From Pseudomonas fluorescens (GTDB lineage: Bacteria > Pseudomonadota > Gammaproteobacteria > Pseudomonadales > Pseudomonadaceae): a DNA stretch of 64,000 bases. The stretch is from the NCBI RefSeq assembly GCF_902497995.1, contig NZ_CABVII010000016.1, positions 55,158 through 119,157 of the forward strand, in the 5' to 3' direction. The notes beneath the pieces were generated by a model that worked only from the letters and a program-made list of their open reading frames with translations, ran no database searches and was not told the origin of the DNA. Both the position numbers and the translations under genes were made by a program. The stretch's first letter is position 1, and every line of letters starts with the position of its first letter. Shown piece after piece: positions 25,952 through 33,426 of the stretch.

Positions 25952-26647
25952 TCAGGCCAGCAGCTCGGTGATCCACCGGGCCTGCCGGGCGATTTCCTGC
26001 ACCTTCTGCTCGGGCACGGCTTGCCGCGCCCGGGCGAAGTGGCTCAGGGTCTGCTGCTTGTGGCGCAGTATGCGCTGCCACTTGAGCAGGAACGCCGGGG
26101 TACGTGCCTGCATCTGCAGCGGGCCGAAGTACAACTCTTCAGCGCTGTACATCACCGGCCCGGCGCGCTCGGCGACGATGATTTCGTAGTAGAAGCGGTT
26201 TTCCCGCAGCACTTCCTCGCAGAGGATGCGGTAGTCATTGTCCATCAGCCATTGGCGCAGTGGCTGCTCGCCGCCGTTGGGCTGCAGGATCAGGCGTTCC
26301 TGGCCGCTCAGGCGCGCCTTGCCGCTGTCGAGGATGTCGCGAATCGTCTCGCCGCCCATGCCGCAGATGCTGATCGCCGAGATCCCGTCTCCCGGTTCGA
26401 TCGCCGCCAGGCCACTGGCCAGGCGCACGGTGATCCGCTGATGCAGGTCGTTCTCGCGCACGGTGCGCTCGGCCGAGCGGAACGGCGTCAAGGCCACCTC
26501 GCCGGCCACCGCCGCCGCGATGGCGCCACGGCGCATCAACGCCACCGGCAGGTAGCCGTGATCCGAGCCGATATCCGCCAGGCGCGCACCGGCTGGCACA
26601 TGCGCCGCCACGCGCTCCAGGCGCATGGACAATGTCTGTTCGTTCAA
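25952..26647 (-). CDS. trmK: tRNA (adenine22-N1)-methyltransferase TrmK
   Basis: 231 residues from TTG 26647, which has AAAAGGAAC at good spacing and gives the familiar MNEQTLSMRLERVAAHVP start; ATG 26671 is in frame but lacks a ribosome binding site. The SAM-binding motif is RLADIGSDHGYLPVALMRRG, with catalytic-region landmarks SICGMGGETIRDIL and LILQPNGGEQPLRQWL. It methylates N1 of A22 in some tRNAs (established for the family in Gram-positives). Single gene, convergent with the ParA gene. Confidence 0.88.
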   Translation of the reverse strand: MNEQTLSMRLERVAAHVPAGARLADIGSDHGYLPVALMRRGAIAAAVAGEVALTPFRSAERTVRENDLHQRITVRLASGLAAIEPGDGISAISICGMGGETIRDILDSGKARLSGQERLILQPNGGEQPLRQWLMDNDYRILCEEVLRENRFYYEIIVAERAGPVMYSAEELYFGPLQMQARTPAFLLKWQRILRHKQQTLSHFARARQAVPEQKVQEIARQARWITELLA

Positions 26648-26840
26648 CTGCAGTTCCTTTTCACCACCCATTAATCGTAGAACGGCTCAACCGACGTGCG
26701 ACTGCCGACAAAAAAACTGTCGGCAACCAGGGGATCGGTTGCATCCACGACTCCTGATTGTTTTCTTATCGGGATAAGCGAGCCGGCAAGCTTACGTTTG
26801 AATGGCGGGGAAGTCATTGATGACGTGCTTGCGAAAAAAA

Positions 26841-26867
26841 GCCCCGCATCCGAATGGGGTGCGGGGC
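26841..26867 (-). terminator. Intrinsic terminator of the lipoprotein gene
   Basis: GCCCCGCA (26841-26848) pairs with TGCGGGGC (26860-26867). Read on the minus strand the hairpin is followed by seven T (plus-strand A 26834-26840). It lies about 60 bp beyond the stop of the lipoprotein gene at 26929. Confidence 0.85.
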
Positions 26868-26928
26868 AAAAAATTGGTTGGTTGCGGCCAACCAAAGGAG
26901 CTCTATGGAAAGCGTTTAAGGGCCGGGG

Positions 26929-27267
26929 TCAGATGCATTCCTCTGCGGCGCGCTGAAAACTCGAAGGCAGGAAGTTCGCGGCCAGAAAATGCCGCTCGTA
27001 GACAAACACCTTACCGCCGCTCCCGGCCTTATAGGCTTCCAGCACGTTGTCCGCCGAGACTTTGCTCGGCACCACGATCCGGTAGCTGCGCTGTGTCTGC
27101 AACACAGTCGGGTGCAACGCACTGCCCTGCAATTTGGGAACGACGCAGTCGGCGTATTGGGCTGGGGTCTTGCTGGTCTGCAAGGTCAGGGTCGGATCGT
27201 TCGGCGCGGAGGCACAACCGGCGATCAACAAGACAAAGGCCATGGCAGGCACAAATAAAGGGCGCAT
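26929..27267 (-). CDS. Small lipoprotein
   Basis: 112 residues from ATG 27267 (AGGATAAG upstream). The lipoprotein signal MRPLFVPAMAFVLLIAGC has a lipobox LIAGC, so the cysteine should be acylated and membrane-anchored. The mature part (QYADCVVPKLQGSALHPTVLQTQRSYRIVVPSKVSADNVLEAYKA) is a conserved Pseudomonas lipoprotein of unknown function. An intrinsic terminator follows at 26841-26867. Confidence 0.85.
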   Translation of the reverse strand: MRPLFVPAMAFVLLIAGCASAPNDPTLTLQTSKTPAQYADCVVPKLQGSALHPTVLQTQRSYRIVVPSKVSADNVLEAYKAGSGGKVFVYERHFLAANFLPSSFQRAAEECI

Positions 27268-27465
27268 CGGTCTTATCCTGAAAATAAATGTCTTCATCAC
27301 GCAAATTTTTCAGCCGCGTGTTCGATGGAGGCGATTTTCCAACTATTGTCGACAAAGCAGAACTTGTGTTTCTTGATGGTCACTATTACCTCTAGCAATA
27401 GTTGCGCGCCGAGCAGGCGGATGCACACTCAATAACAACAAGACACGCTTGATGAGGATCTTCCC

Positions 27466-27702
27466 TTGAGAACTTTTGACCTGATCCGCGACGCCGTGTT
27501 ACCCGATTTCCGAGACCGAGTGGCCGAGTACCTGATCGAGTACGAAACCGTCCTGTTGTGCGAAAACGCGCCCGACCCGGAGCTTGCGCGGGCCACCGCC
27601 AATCAGTTGCGCGGTTATTTGCGCGGGTTGAACACCATGCGGGTATTGGGCATGGCGGATTGGGAGGAGCTGGATCGGCGGGTGGTGAACACATGGCTTT
27701 AG
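27466..27702 (+). CDS. Conserved hypothetical protein, 78 residues
   Basis: TTG start at 27466 with GAGGAT nine bases upstream. The product (DLIRDAVLPDFRDRVAEYLIEYETVLLCENAPDPELARATANQL) is acidic and helical, with no recognised domain. A MITE-like element lies 70 bp downstream in what looks like its terminator. Confidence 0.7.
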   Translation: MRTFDLIRDAVLPDFRDRVAEYLIEYETVLLCENAPDPELARATANQLRGYLRGLNTMRVLGMADWEELDRRVVNTWL

Positions 27703-27760
27703 CACCGGCCGAGTGCAAAAGTCAGTCGTGCGGAAACGTTCGCTCACTAAACTAAACGCA

Positions 27761-27927
27761 CCCGACAGGCGTAATGCCAGTCAGTTAAGCGAAATCCCTG
27801 TGGGAGCGGGCTTGCTCGCGAAGACGGCGGCCCAGTCAATATTGATGTCGCCTGACACACCGCTTTCGCGAGCAAGCCCGCTCCCACAGGTTCCGCGTCT
27901 TAACTGACTGGCATTACCCGACAGGCG
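27761..27927. mobile_element. MITE-like REP-bearing element B with 11-bp target duplication
   Basis: The element is 27772-27916 (145 bp), with perfect 18-bp terminal inverted repeats TAATGCCAGTCAGTTAAG and CTTAACTGACTGGCATTA. The inner inverted REP pair reads TGTGGGAGCGGGCTTGCTCG and CGAGCAAGCCCGCTCCCACA. Flanking direct repeats CCCGACAGGCG lie at 27761-27771 and 27917-27927. Removing the element and one repeat leaves AAACGCACC-CGACA-GGCGCGTGTTT, a plausible imperfect hairpin. Same family as element A at 18995-19176. No transposase inside. Confidence 0.8.
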
Positions 27928-28028
27928 CGTGTTTAAGCGCCCTACAGATAACTTCCTGAAAGCTACAAGACCTTGCGCCGTTGCCTACGGTTACGCCAGA
28001 ATCCGCCGGCTTGTGCGCCTTGGGGCCG

Positions 28029-28270
28029 CCCGGTAACTTGATTCGGGTCACTGCCCATCAGTGATCGGGTTTAGTCGCCCGTGGTTTCACGAAGCGCATT
28101 TGCATCCAGACAGTCAGGTCATTTCATGCCTGCACTTCATGGTAGCTGTGCGCAGGGCGCCTTCGGGCGCGCCGGTTTCGTGTCTCCCCGGTCGACTAAC
28201 CTGCGTACAGCTGCCACCCCTTGTTTAGTCGCAAGTCGGTGGCGGCTCCACATTTTTGGAGCACGAAAAT
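28029..28270 (+). ncRNA. Candidate structured cis-regulatory leader of the DUF6124 gene
   Basis: The region without a gene between element B and ATG 28271 is full of complementary segments. These are a hairpin TCACTG/CAGTGA (28048-28064); CGGG-TTTAGTCG-CCCG (28066-28081); a 16-bp stem of 28141-28156 with 28200-28215 using two G-U pairs; GCGCC-TTCG-GGCGC (28157-28170); CTTG-TTTAGTCG-CAAG (28220-28235) nested in GCCACC/GGTGGC (28213-28243); and GCTCCA/TGGAGC (28245-28262), which covers the Shine-Dalgarno GGAG. CGACTAA (28193-28199) is complementary to both TTTAGTCG loops. Structure is seen in sequence; that it is transcribed and regulatory is inference. Confidence 0.6.
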
Positions 28271-28624
28271 ATGTTCAAGGTCACACCCAACCCGCCAGAC
28301 ACCGATCACCCGGACGAACCCGATCCAAACACACTCAACGATACCGCCAAACGCGCCCTCGACTTCCACTTCCCCTCGACTGCCGACATCAAAGCCACCC
28401 CGCGTACTCCCAGCACCCTGTTTACCGTCAACTCAGAGGCCACGACCGAAACCTTGGTGGTTTATCTGGTCGAAACGCTGGCCTCGGTCGATGTGATGGT
28501 CCATCACCTGGTGGATCATCTGGACGGCGGATCGCGCAATGCCTTGTTGGGCATTTCCAACAGCATCATGCTGGCCGAAATCACGGCGAACCGAGTGCTG
28601 GATCAGATCGATCCGCACGCGTAG
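28271..28624 (+). CDS. DUF6124 family protein
   Basis: 117 residues from ATG 28271; GGAG lies nine bases upstream, inside a hairpin. The start MFKVTPNPPDTDHPDEPDP, then LFTVNSEATTETLVVYLVETLASVDVMVHHLVDHLDGGSRNALLGISNSIMLAEITANRVLD, matches the Pseudomonas DUF6124 family: small, often multi-copy proteins of unknown function with a disordered proline/aspartate-rich N-terminus and a helical C-terminus. The folded leader upstream suggests post-transcriptional control. Confidence 0.85.
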   Translation: MFKVTPNPPDTDHPDEPDPNTLNDTAKRALDFHFPSTADIKATPRTPSTLFTVNSEATTETLVVYLVETLASVDVMVHHLVDHLDGGSRNALLGISNSIMLAEITANRVLDQIDPHA

Positions 28625-28853
28625 GCGCCAGGCAGCGGTCCCTTATTGGGGCCGCATTTAAGTAAAGACGCATGACTGGGCAGCAGCCGGAGGCAGGCTC
28701 CACCAGCCGCTGCAGATCGGGGCAGTTTTGGGCGATAGAGCCTCCTGGCGATGACATTACCGGATCAAAAAACAAAATTGCCATGTGCTCCCTTCGTTCT
28801 TCTCTACGTCGCAGTTCTTCACTGCCCGTTCCTGTCCGTCTGGAGTTCCCTCG

Positions 28854-30980
28854 ATGCCCTCGCCCAAATCCTTGCCCGCTGCACTGCTGGGGCTGGCCCT
28901 TGCCTGTCCGGTCATGGCCGAGACCCAAGGCCTGGAGCTGGGACAAGTGCTGATCGGCGCTGAGGACTTGAGCGGCGAAGACGCGTCGGTCGAAGACGCC
29001 AAGGCCCGACTGGCCCAAGTGCCCGGCGGCACCAATGTGGTCGACCTGCGCCGCCCACTGCAGGGTCGGGTGGCCAGCAACCAGGATGTGCTGGCTTATC
29101 AACCGGGGGTCTATGCCCAGTCTGCGGGCAACGAAGGGGTCAAGATCTCTATCCGCGGATCGGGGATCAACCGCGCGCCGGGGGCCCATGCCTCGGGTGT
29201 GTACGCCATGCTCGACGGCCTGCCGCTGACCGGCCCGGGTGGCACGCCCTATGAATTGCTGGAACCGCTGTGGCTCGACCACGTGGAAGTGCTGCGCGGC
29301 GCCAACGGTTTCGACAGAGGCGCCCTGGCCCTGGGCGGGGCCATCGATTACATCAGCCACACCGGCTACGACGCACCGCTGTTGCAGGTGCGCTACGCCA
29401 TGGGCAGCCGCGGTTATCAGCAGCGCCAGGTCAGCTCCGGGCAGGTGCTGGGCGACTTCGATTATTACGTGGCGATGACCGATGCGCGCTCCGATGGCTA
29501 TCAGGACCACACCGCCAGTGACAGTCAGGGCGTCATCGCCAACTTCGGTTATCGCTTCAACCCGAACCTGGAAACGCGCTTGTACCTGCGCTATCGCCAG
29601 ACCGACAACGACCTCGCCGGCCGCGTGACCAAGCACTCCATCGAGCACGACCCACGGGCAGCCAACCCCGCCTACGTCTCGCGGGACGACAGCCGTGAGC
29701 AACCGGGCAGCACCTTCATCGGCAACAAGACCACCTACTACATCGACGACGATTCGAGCCTCCAGGCCGGCCTTGTCTACCACGACTATCCCATGGACTT
29801 GCGCGAGGGACCCAACCGCTTGAAGGTCGCCTACACGGATGTCAGCGGCACATTCGACTATAAGCGTCGCGACACCCTCTGGGGCCTGGAAAGCCATAGC
29901 ACCCTGGGACTGCGAGTGACCAAGCACTTGCCGAATGCCGGCGCCAGCGAGCTGGTGCGCATCCCCACCGGCAACACCGCCGGCTACGCGCCGGGCACGC
30001 ACATTCGCAACTTCACTTACCAGGGTTCGGACACCGTTCTGCATGTGGGCAATGATCTGGAGATCGCCGACGACCTATGGTTGACCACCGGCCTCGCCGC
30101 CCTCTATACCCGCCGTGAAAGCGCAGTGACCTACCCGCCAGGCGGTGGCAAGACCAGCCTGAACGACTGGGACTACGCCCCGCGCCTGGGCCTGCGCTAC
30201 CAACTGACTCCTGACCTGCAGCTGTTCGGCAATCTCAGCCGCTCGGTCGAAGCGCCACACCCCTGGTCGCTGATCTACAGCTCCAACGTTCGATTCCCGG
30301 CAGGCAGCGGCGTCGCCACGGGCGCCCAGCGCGATCCGATCAAGTTGCAAAACCAGACCGCGACCACCCTCGAAATCGGCGGCCGCGGCGACAGCACGCT
30401 GGGGCAATGGAGCCTGGCCTGGTACTACGCCCAGGTGCGCCACGAATTGCTCTCGGTGTTGCCGGATGCCAACGCCACCACGCCCTACGAACTCAACGCC
30501 AGCCCCACTGTGCACCAGGGCGTGGAAGCCAGCCTGCAGAGCAACCTGTGGTCGCGGGACGACGGCGGCCAACTGAGCCTGCGCCAGAGCTATACCTTCA
30601 GCGATTTCCACTACCGCGACGACGAGCGCTTCGGCGACAACCGCCTGCCGGGCCTGCCGATGCACTATTACCAGGGCGAACTGCGCTATGACTGGCCCCA
30701 GGGCTTCTTCGCCGCGCTCAATACCCAGTGGGTGTCCAAGGTGGCGGTTGATTACGCCAACAGCTACTACGCCGATCCCTACGCACTGTTCGGCGCCACC
30801 CTGGGCTACAACGCGCCCAAGGGCGACTGGCAGACCTGGCTGGACCTGCGCAACCTGACTGACAAGCACTACGCCGCCACCGTCACTCCGGGCTACGACG
30901 ACAATGGACTGGACGCGGCACGATCGACACCGGGTGAGGGTCTGGCGGCGTATGTCGGCGTGTCGTGGAGCCTGCGCTGA
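28854..30980 (+). CDS. TonB-dependent outer-membrane receptor
   Basis: 708 residues from ATG 28854 (signal MPSPKSLPAALLGLALACPVMA). The plug domain is about residues 55-170: GRVASNQDVLAYQPGVYAQSAG, ISIRGSGINRAPGAHASGVYAMLDGLPLTGPGG, LDHVEVLRGANGFDRGALALGG. A 22-strand barrel follows, ending in VGVSWSLR with an aromatic-rich last strand. There is no STN signalling domain, so it does not itself control a sigma factor. No Fur box was recognised upstream. It is convergent with the LuxR/MFS genes; the ligand may be iron-bound or another compound too large for porins. Confidence 0.9.
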   Translation: MPSPKSLPAALLGLALACPVMAETQGLELGQVLIGAEDLSGEDASVEDAKARLAQVPGGTNVVDLRRPLQGRVASNQDVLAYQPGVYAQSAGNEGVKISIRGSGINRAPGAHASGVYAMLDGLPLTGPGGTPYELLEPLWLDHVEVLRGANGFDRGALALGGAIDYISHTGYDAPLLQVRYAMGSRGYQQRQVSSGQVLGDFDYYVAMTDARSDGYQDHTASDSQGVIANFGYRFNPNLETRLYLRYRQTDNDLAGRVTKHSIEHDPRAANPAYVSRDDSREQPGSTFIGNKTTYYIDDDSSLQAGLVYHDYPMDLREGPNRLKVAYTDVSGTFDYKRRDTLWGLESHSTLGLRVTKHLPNAGASELVRIPTGNTAGYAPGTHIRNFTYQGSDTVLHVGNDLEIADDLWLTTGLAALYTRRESAVTYPPGGGKTSLNDWDYAPRLGLRYQLTPDLQLFGNLSRSVEAPHPWSLIYSSNVRFPAGSGVATGAQRDPIKLQNQTATTLEIGGRGDSTLGQWSLAWYYAQVRHELLSVLPDANATTPYELNASPTVHQGVEASLQSNLWSRDDGGQLSLRQSYTFSDFHYRDDERFGDNRLPGLPMHYYQGELRYDWPQGFFAALNTQWVSKVAVDYANSYYADPYALFGATLGYNAPKGDWQTWLDLRNLTDKHYAATVTPGYDDNGLDAARSTPGEGLAAYVGVSWSLR

Positions 30981-31061
30981 GGCTTTATTGGCTGATGCCC
31001 GCCTTGACCAGGGAGTTGAAGGGTGCATTAGGGCCGCAATCCCGCCTTGATCACCGCGTGC

Positions 31062-31880
31062 TCAGGACCAACGACCTCTCACTACCAGCCCCAGCAATTC
31101 TCGATGTCCGCTGACTCCCACCTTTCGATAAAGCCGCTTGATGTAGGTAGCGGCGCTTGAGCGCTGGATGCCCATCAAGGGCGCAATGTCTTCCGCCCCC
31201 AGCCCACTGAGCAGATGCCTGAGCAGTTCACGGTCCCGACGAGTCAGTTCAGGATAGAGTCGCTCAACGCGTTGACTCAGCAAAGACGGCATCTGGTTGG
31301 CTTCGATATAGGCGCGATAGTGCAATCGCGTGACTTGAATCAGCAACGGCGCCACCGACTCGATAAATTCGATTTCGCGCTGGTTGAAGTTGCCGTGCTC
31401 ACGACCTCGATAGAAGTTGATCGACAGCCAGCCCCCGCCTTCCTCCTGATGATTGAGCAAGGCCATGCGTTGGGAGATTTGCGGTTGTTCGTAGCAGACT
31501 CGCCGATAGTCACGATGGGTGATGTCTTCGACTGACTGAAGCTGGGCCAGGATTCGTGCACCACCGTATTTCGCCTTGTGACCGAGCATCGCCTGGCGGT
31601 TGCCGTCCAGGCTGTGAAAACGCTCGACGTAATCCCGGGAAATACGCGATATCTGCACCAGCCTGGCCTGGTCGGAACACGACAACACCTGCGGTTCCTG
31701 GCCCTCGGGGTAAGCGAAAATAGTACATTGAGCCAGCGGCATCACACCCCGCACCAACGTCAATAACTCTGCCGCCAGCCAGGTCCGGCAGTCCTCGCCG
31801 ACCCGAGCCAACAGGTGGGCGATTTGCCCCGTCGTCAGTGGGACCTGGTTGTATACGGTGGTGAGCGGCCAGTGGTTCAT
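31062..31880 (-). CDS. LuxR-family transcriptional regulator
   Basis: 272 residues. The C-terminal helix-turn-helix (about 205-265) reads YPELTRRDRELLRHLLSGLGAEDIAPLMGIQRSSAATYIKRLYRKVGVSGHRELL. The N-terminal ~190 residues are a GAF-like sensor part (GWLSINFYRGREHGNFNQREIEFIESVAPLLIQVT) without the acyl-homoserine-lactone signature of LuxR/LasR. Its start overlaps the stop of the MFS gene (ATGA), so it is co-transcribed with the hydroxylase/DUF2783/MFS genes and probably controls them. Confidence 0.88.
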   Translation of the reverse strand: MNHWPLTTVYNQVPLTTGQIAHLLARVGEDCRTWLAAELLTLVRGVMPLAQCTIFAYPEGQEPQVLSCSDQARLVQISRISRDYVERFHSLDGNRQAMLGHKAKYGGARILAQLQSVEDITHRDYRRVCYEQPQISQRMALLNHQEEGGGWLSINFYRGREHGNFNQREIEFIESVAPLLIQVTRLHYRAYIEANQMPSLLSQRVERLYPELTRRDRELLRHLLSGLGAEDIAPLMGIQRSSAATYIKRLYRKVGVSGHRELLGLVVRGRWS

Positions 31881-33202
31881 TCAGGGATCAGTTCGCGCGA
31901 AGAAGGTTGACGTTCGTGGGGCAGCGAGCGCACCAGCATGGCAGCCACCAGTAACAGCAGCGCCGCGTACAGACAACCGGCGGTATAGGTATGGGTCAGG
32001 TCTTTGAGCCAGCCGACCACCAAGGGGTTAAGGGCCGACCCCAGATTACCCACTGCGTTGATCACCGCGATGCCCACTGCCCGGGCTTGAAAACTCAACG
32101 AGCGATCCGGCAGGGTCCAGAAAATCGACATGGCCGTGTAGGAACCCGTCGCCGCCATGCAGACCCCGGCCAGCTGCACGATCGGCTCGCTCGACAGGGC
32201 CGTGCAGCACCAGCCCGCTGCGGCCATCAGCATCGGCAGCGCCAGGTGCCAACGCCGCTCCTGGGTCAGGTCCGAGTGTCGGCCCCAGAGGATCATGCCC
32301 ACAATGGTGCATATTTGCGGAATTGCCGACAACAATCCGACCAGCGTATTGCTTTGACCCACGCTGAAGCTCTTGATGATCAACGGCGTCCAGACCGCGA
32401 TCATCGCCAGGGTGTTGACCAGGCAAAAGTACACCAGGCAGAACAGAATCACCGCTGGCGACAGCAATTCACGTCCCCAGTGAGCGTGAGGGGAAGGTGC
32501 CTGGCGGTCCCGCTCCATCAACTCGGCCAGCTGCAGTTTCTCATCGTCGCTCAGCCAGCGTGCCTGGCGCGGCTTATCGTCCAGATAACCGTACACCACC
32601 AGGCCGAGTACGACGCTGGGCAATCCTTCGAGTAGAAACAGCCATTGCCAGCCTGCCAGTCCCCAGTGGCCATCCAGCCCCAAAATGGCGCCGGACAAGA
32701 CCGAACCGAAGCCCGCGGTAAACGGCATGGCAATCATGAACAGCGCATTGGCCCGCGCCCGATACGCCGCCGGAAACCAGAACGTCATATACAACAGCAC
32801 ACCCGGCAGAAACCCTGCCTCGGTGATACCTACCAATGCACGCAACCAATAAAGGCTGGCCGCGTCATGCGCAAACAGCGTTGCGGTCGACGCCACGCCC
32901 CAGGCAATCATCAGGCTGCCGATCCAGCGACGGGCGCCGAGTTTCGCCAACACCATGTTGCTGGGGATGCCGCACGCGATGTAGGCCAGGTAGAAAATCG
33001 TGGTTGCCATGCCGAACTGGGTACTGCTCAAGCCCAGGTCGTCCATCATCGTCAGCCCGGCAAAGCCGATATTGATACGGTCCAGAAATGAAAAAACGAA
33101 GCAGATGAAGAGAAACCACAGCAGGCGTTTCGAGACTTTGGCGATGACCGGCGGATGAGCGCCGGCCTCCTCGCCAGGGGTCACAGCAGGACGGGATGGC
33201 AT
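31877..33202 (-). CDS. MFS transporter, anion:cation symporter (ACS) family
   Basis: 441 residues, about twelve transmembrane helices. ACS signatures are LWFLFICFVFSFLDRINIGFA near the N-terminus and GIPSNMVLAKLGARRWIG. The family imports organic acids, often aromatic carboxylates, phthalate or hydroxyphenyl acids. It lies between the DUF2783 gene and the LuxR gene on the same strand, fitting uptake of the hydroxylase substrate. Confidence 0.9.
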   Translation of the reverse strand: MPSRPAVTPGEEAGAHPPVIAKVSKRLLWFLFICFVFSFLDRINIGFAGLTMMDDLGLSSTQFGMATTIFYLAYIACGIPSNMVLAKLGARRWIGSLMIAWGVASTATLFAHDAASLYWLRALVGITEAGFLPGVLLYMTFWFPAAYRARANALFMIAMPFTAGFGSVLSGAILGLDGHWGLAGWQWLFLLEGLPSVVLGLVVYGYLDDKPRQARWLSDDEKLQLAELMERDRQAPSPHAHWGRELLSPAVILFCLVYFCLVNTLAMIAVWTPLIIKSFSVGQSNTLVGLLSAIPQICTIVGMILWGRHSDLTQERRWHLALPMLMAAAGWCCTALSSEPIVQLAGVCMAATGSYTAMSIFWTLPDRSLSFQARAVGIAVINAVGNLGSALNPLVVGWLKDLTHTYTAGCLYAALLLLVAAMLVRSLPHERQPSSRELIPE

Positions 33203-33243
33203 AGGGTGATCCTGTTTTTGTAATTATTGGCTGACGCAAGGTT

Positions 33244-33426
33244 TTACAGGTCCTGCACGGCGCACTCGATCAGTGCGTCGAAGCGCTCGGCATCGTTGAG
33301 TGCCTCGGCCGCCAGCAACGCCAGTTTGACCAGGAACAACTCACTGTCGTGACCCGTACGGTCGATCGCCTCGGCGAGCCGATCGTAGGCGCGCTCGAGG
33401 TCTGCCACGTTCATCGACTGACTCAT
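33244..33426 (-). CDS. DUF2783 family small protein
   Basis: 60 residues from ATG 33426, overlapping the stop of the FAD hydroxylase gene by four bases. The sequence SMNVADLERAYDRLAEAIDRTGHDSELFLVKLALLAAEALNDAERFDALIECAVQDL is the whole DUF2783 family. These proteins accompany aromatic flavoprotein hydroxylases and may stabilise or assist them; the role is unproven. Confidence 0.87.
   Translation of the reverse strand: MSQSMNVADLERAYDRLAEAIDRTGHDSELFLVKLALLAAEALNDAERFDALIECAVQDL

Noticed and set aside
28581..30044. Minus-strand frame of 487 residues
   Set aside because: Antisense to the TonB receptor, Val/Gly/His-rich shadow with no domain; the receptor frame has clear plug and barrel motifs.
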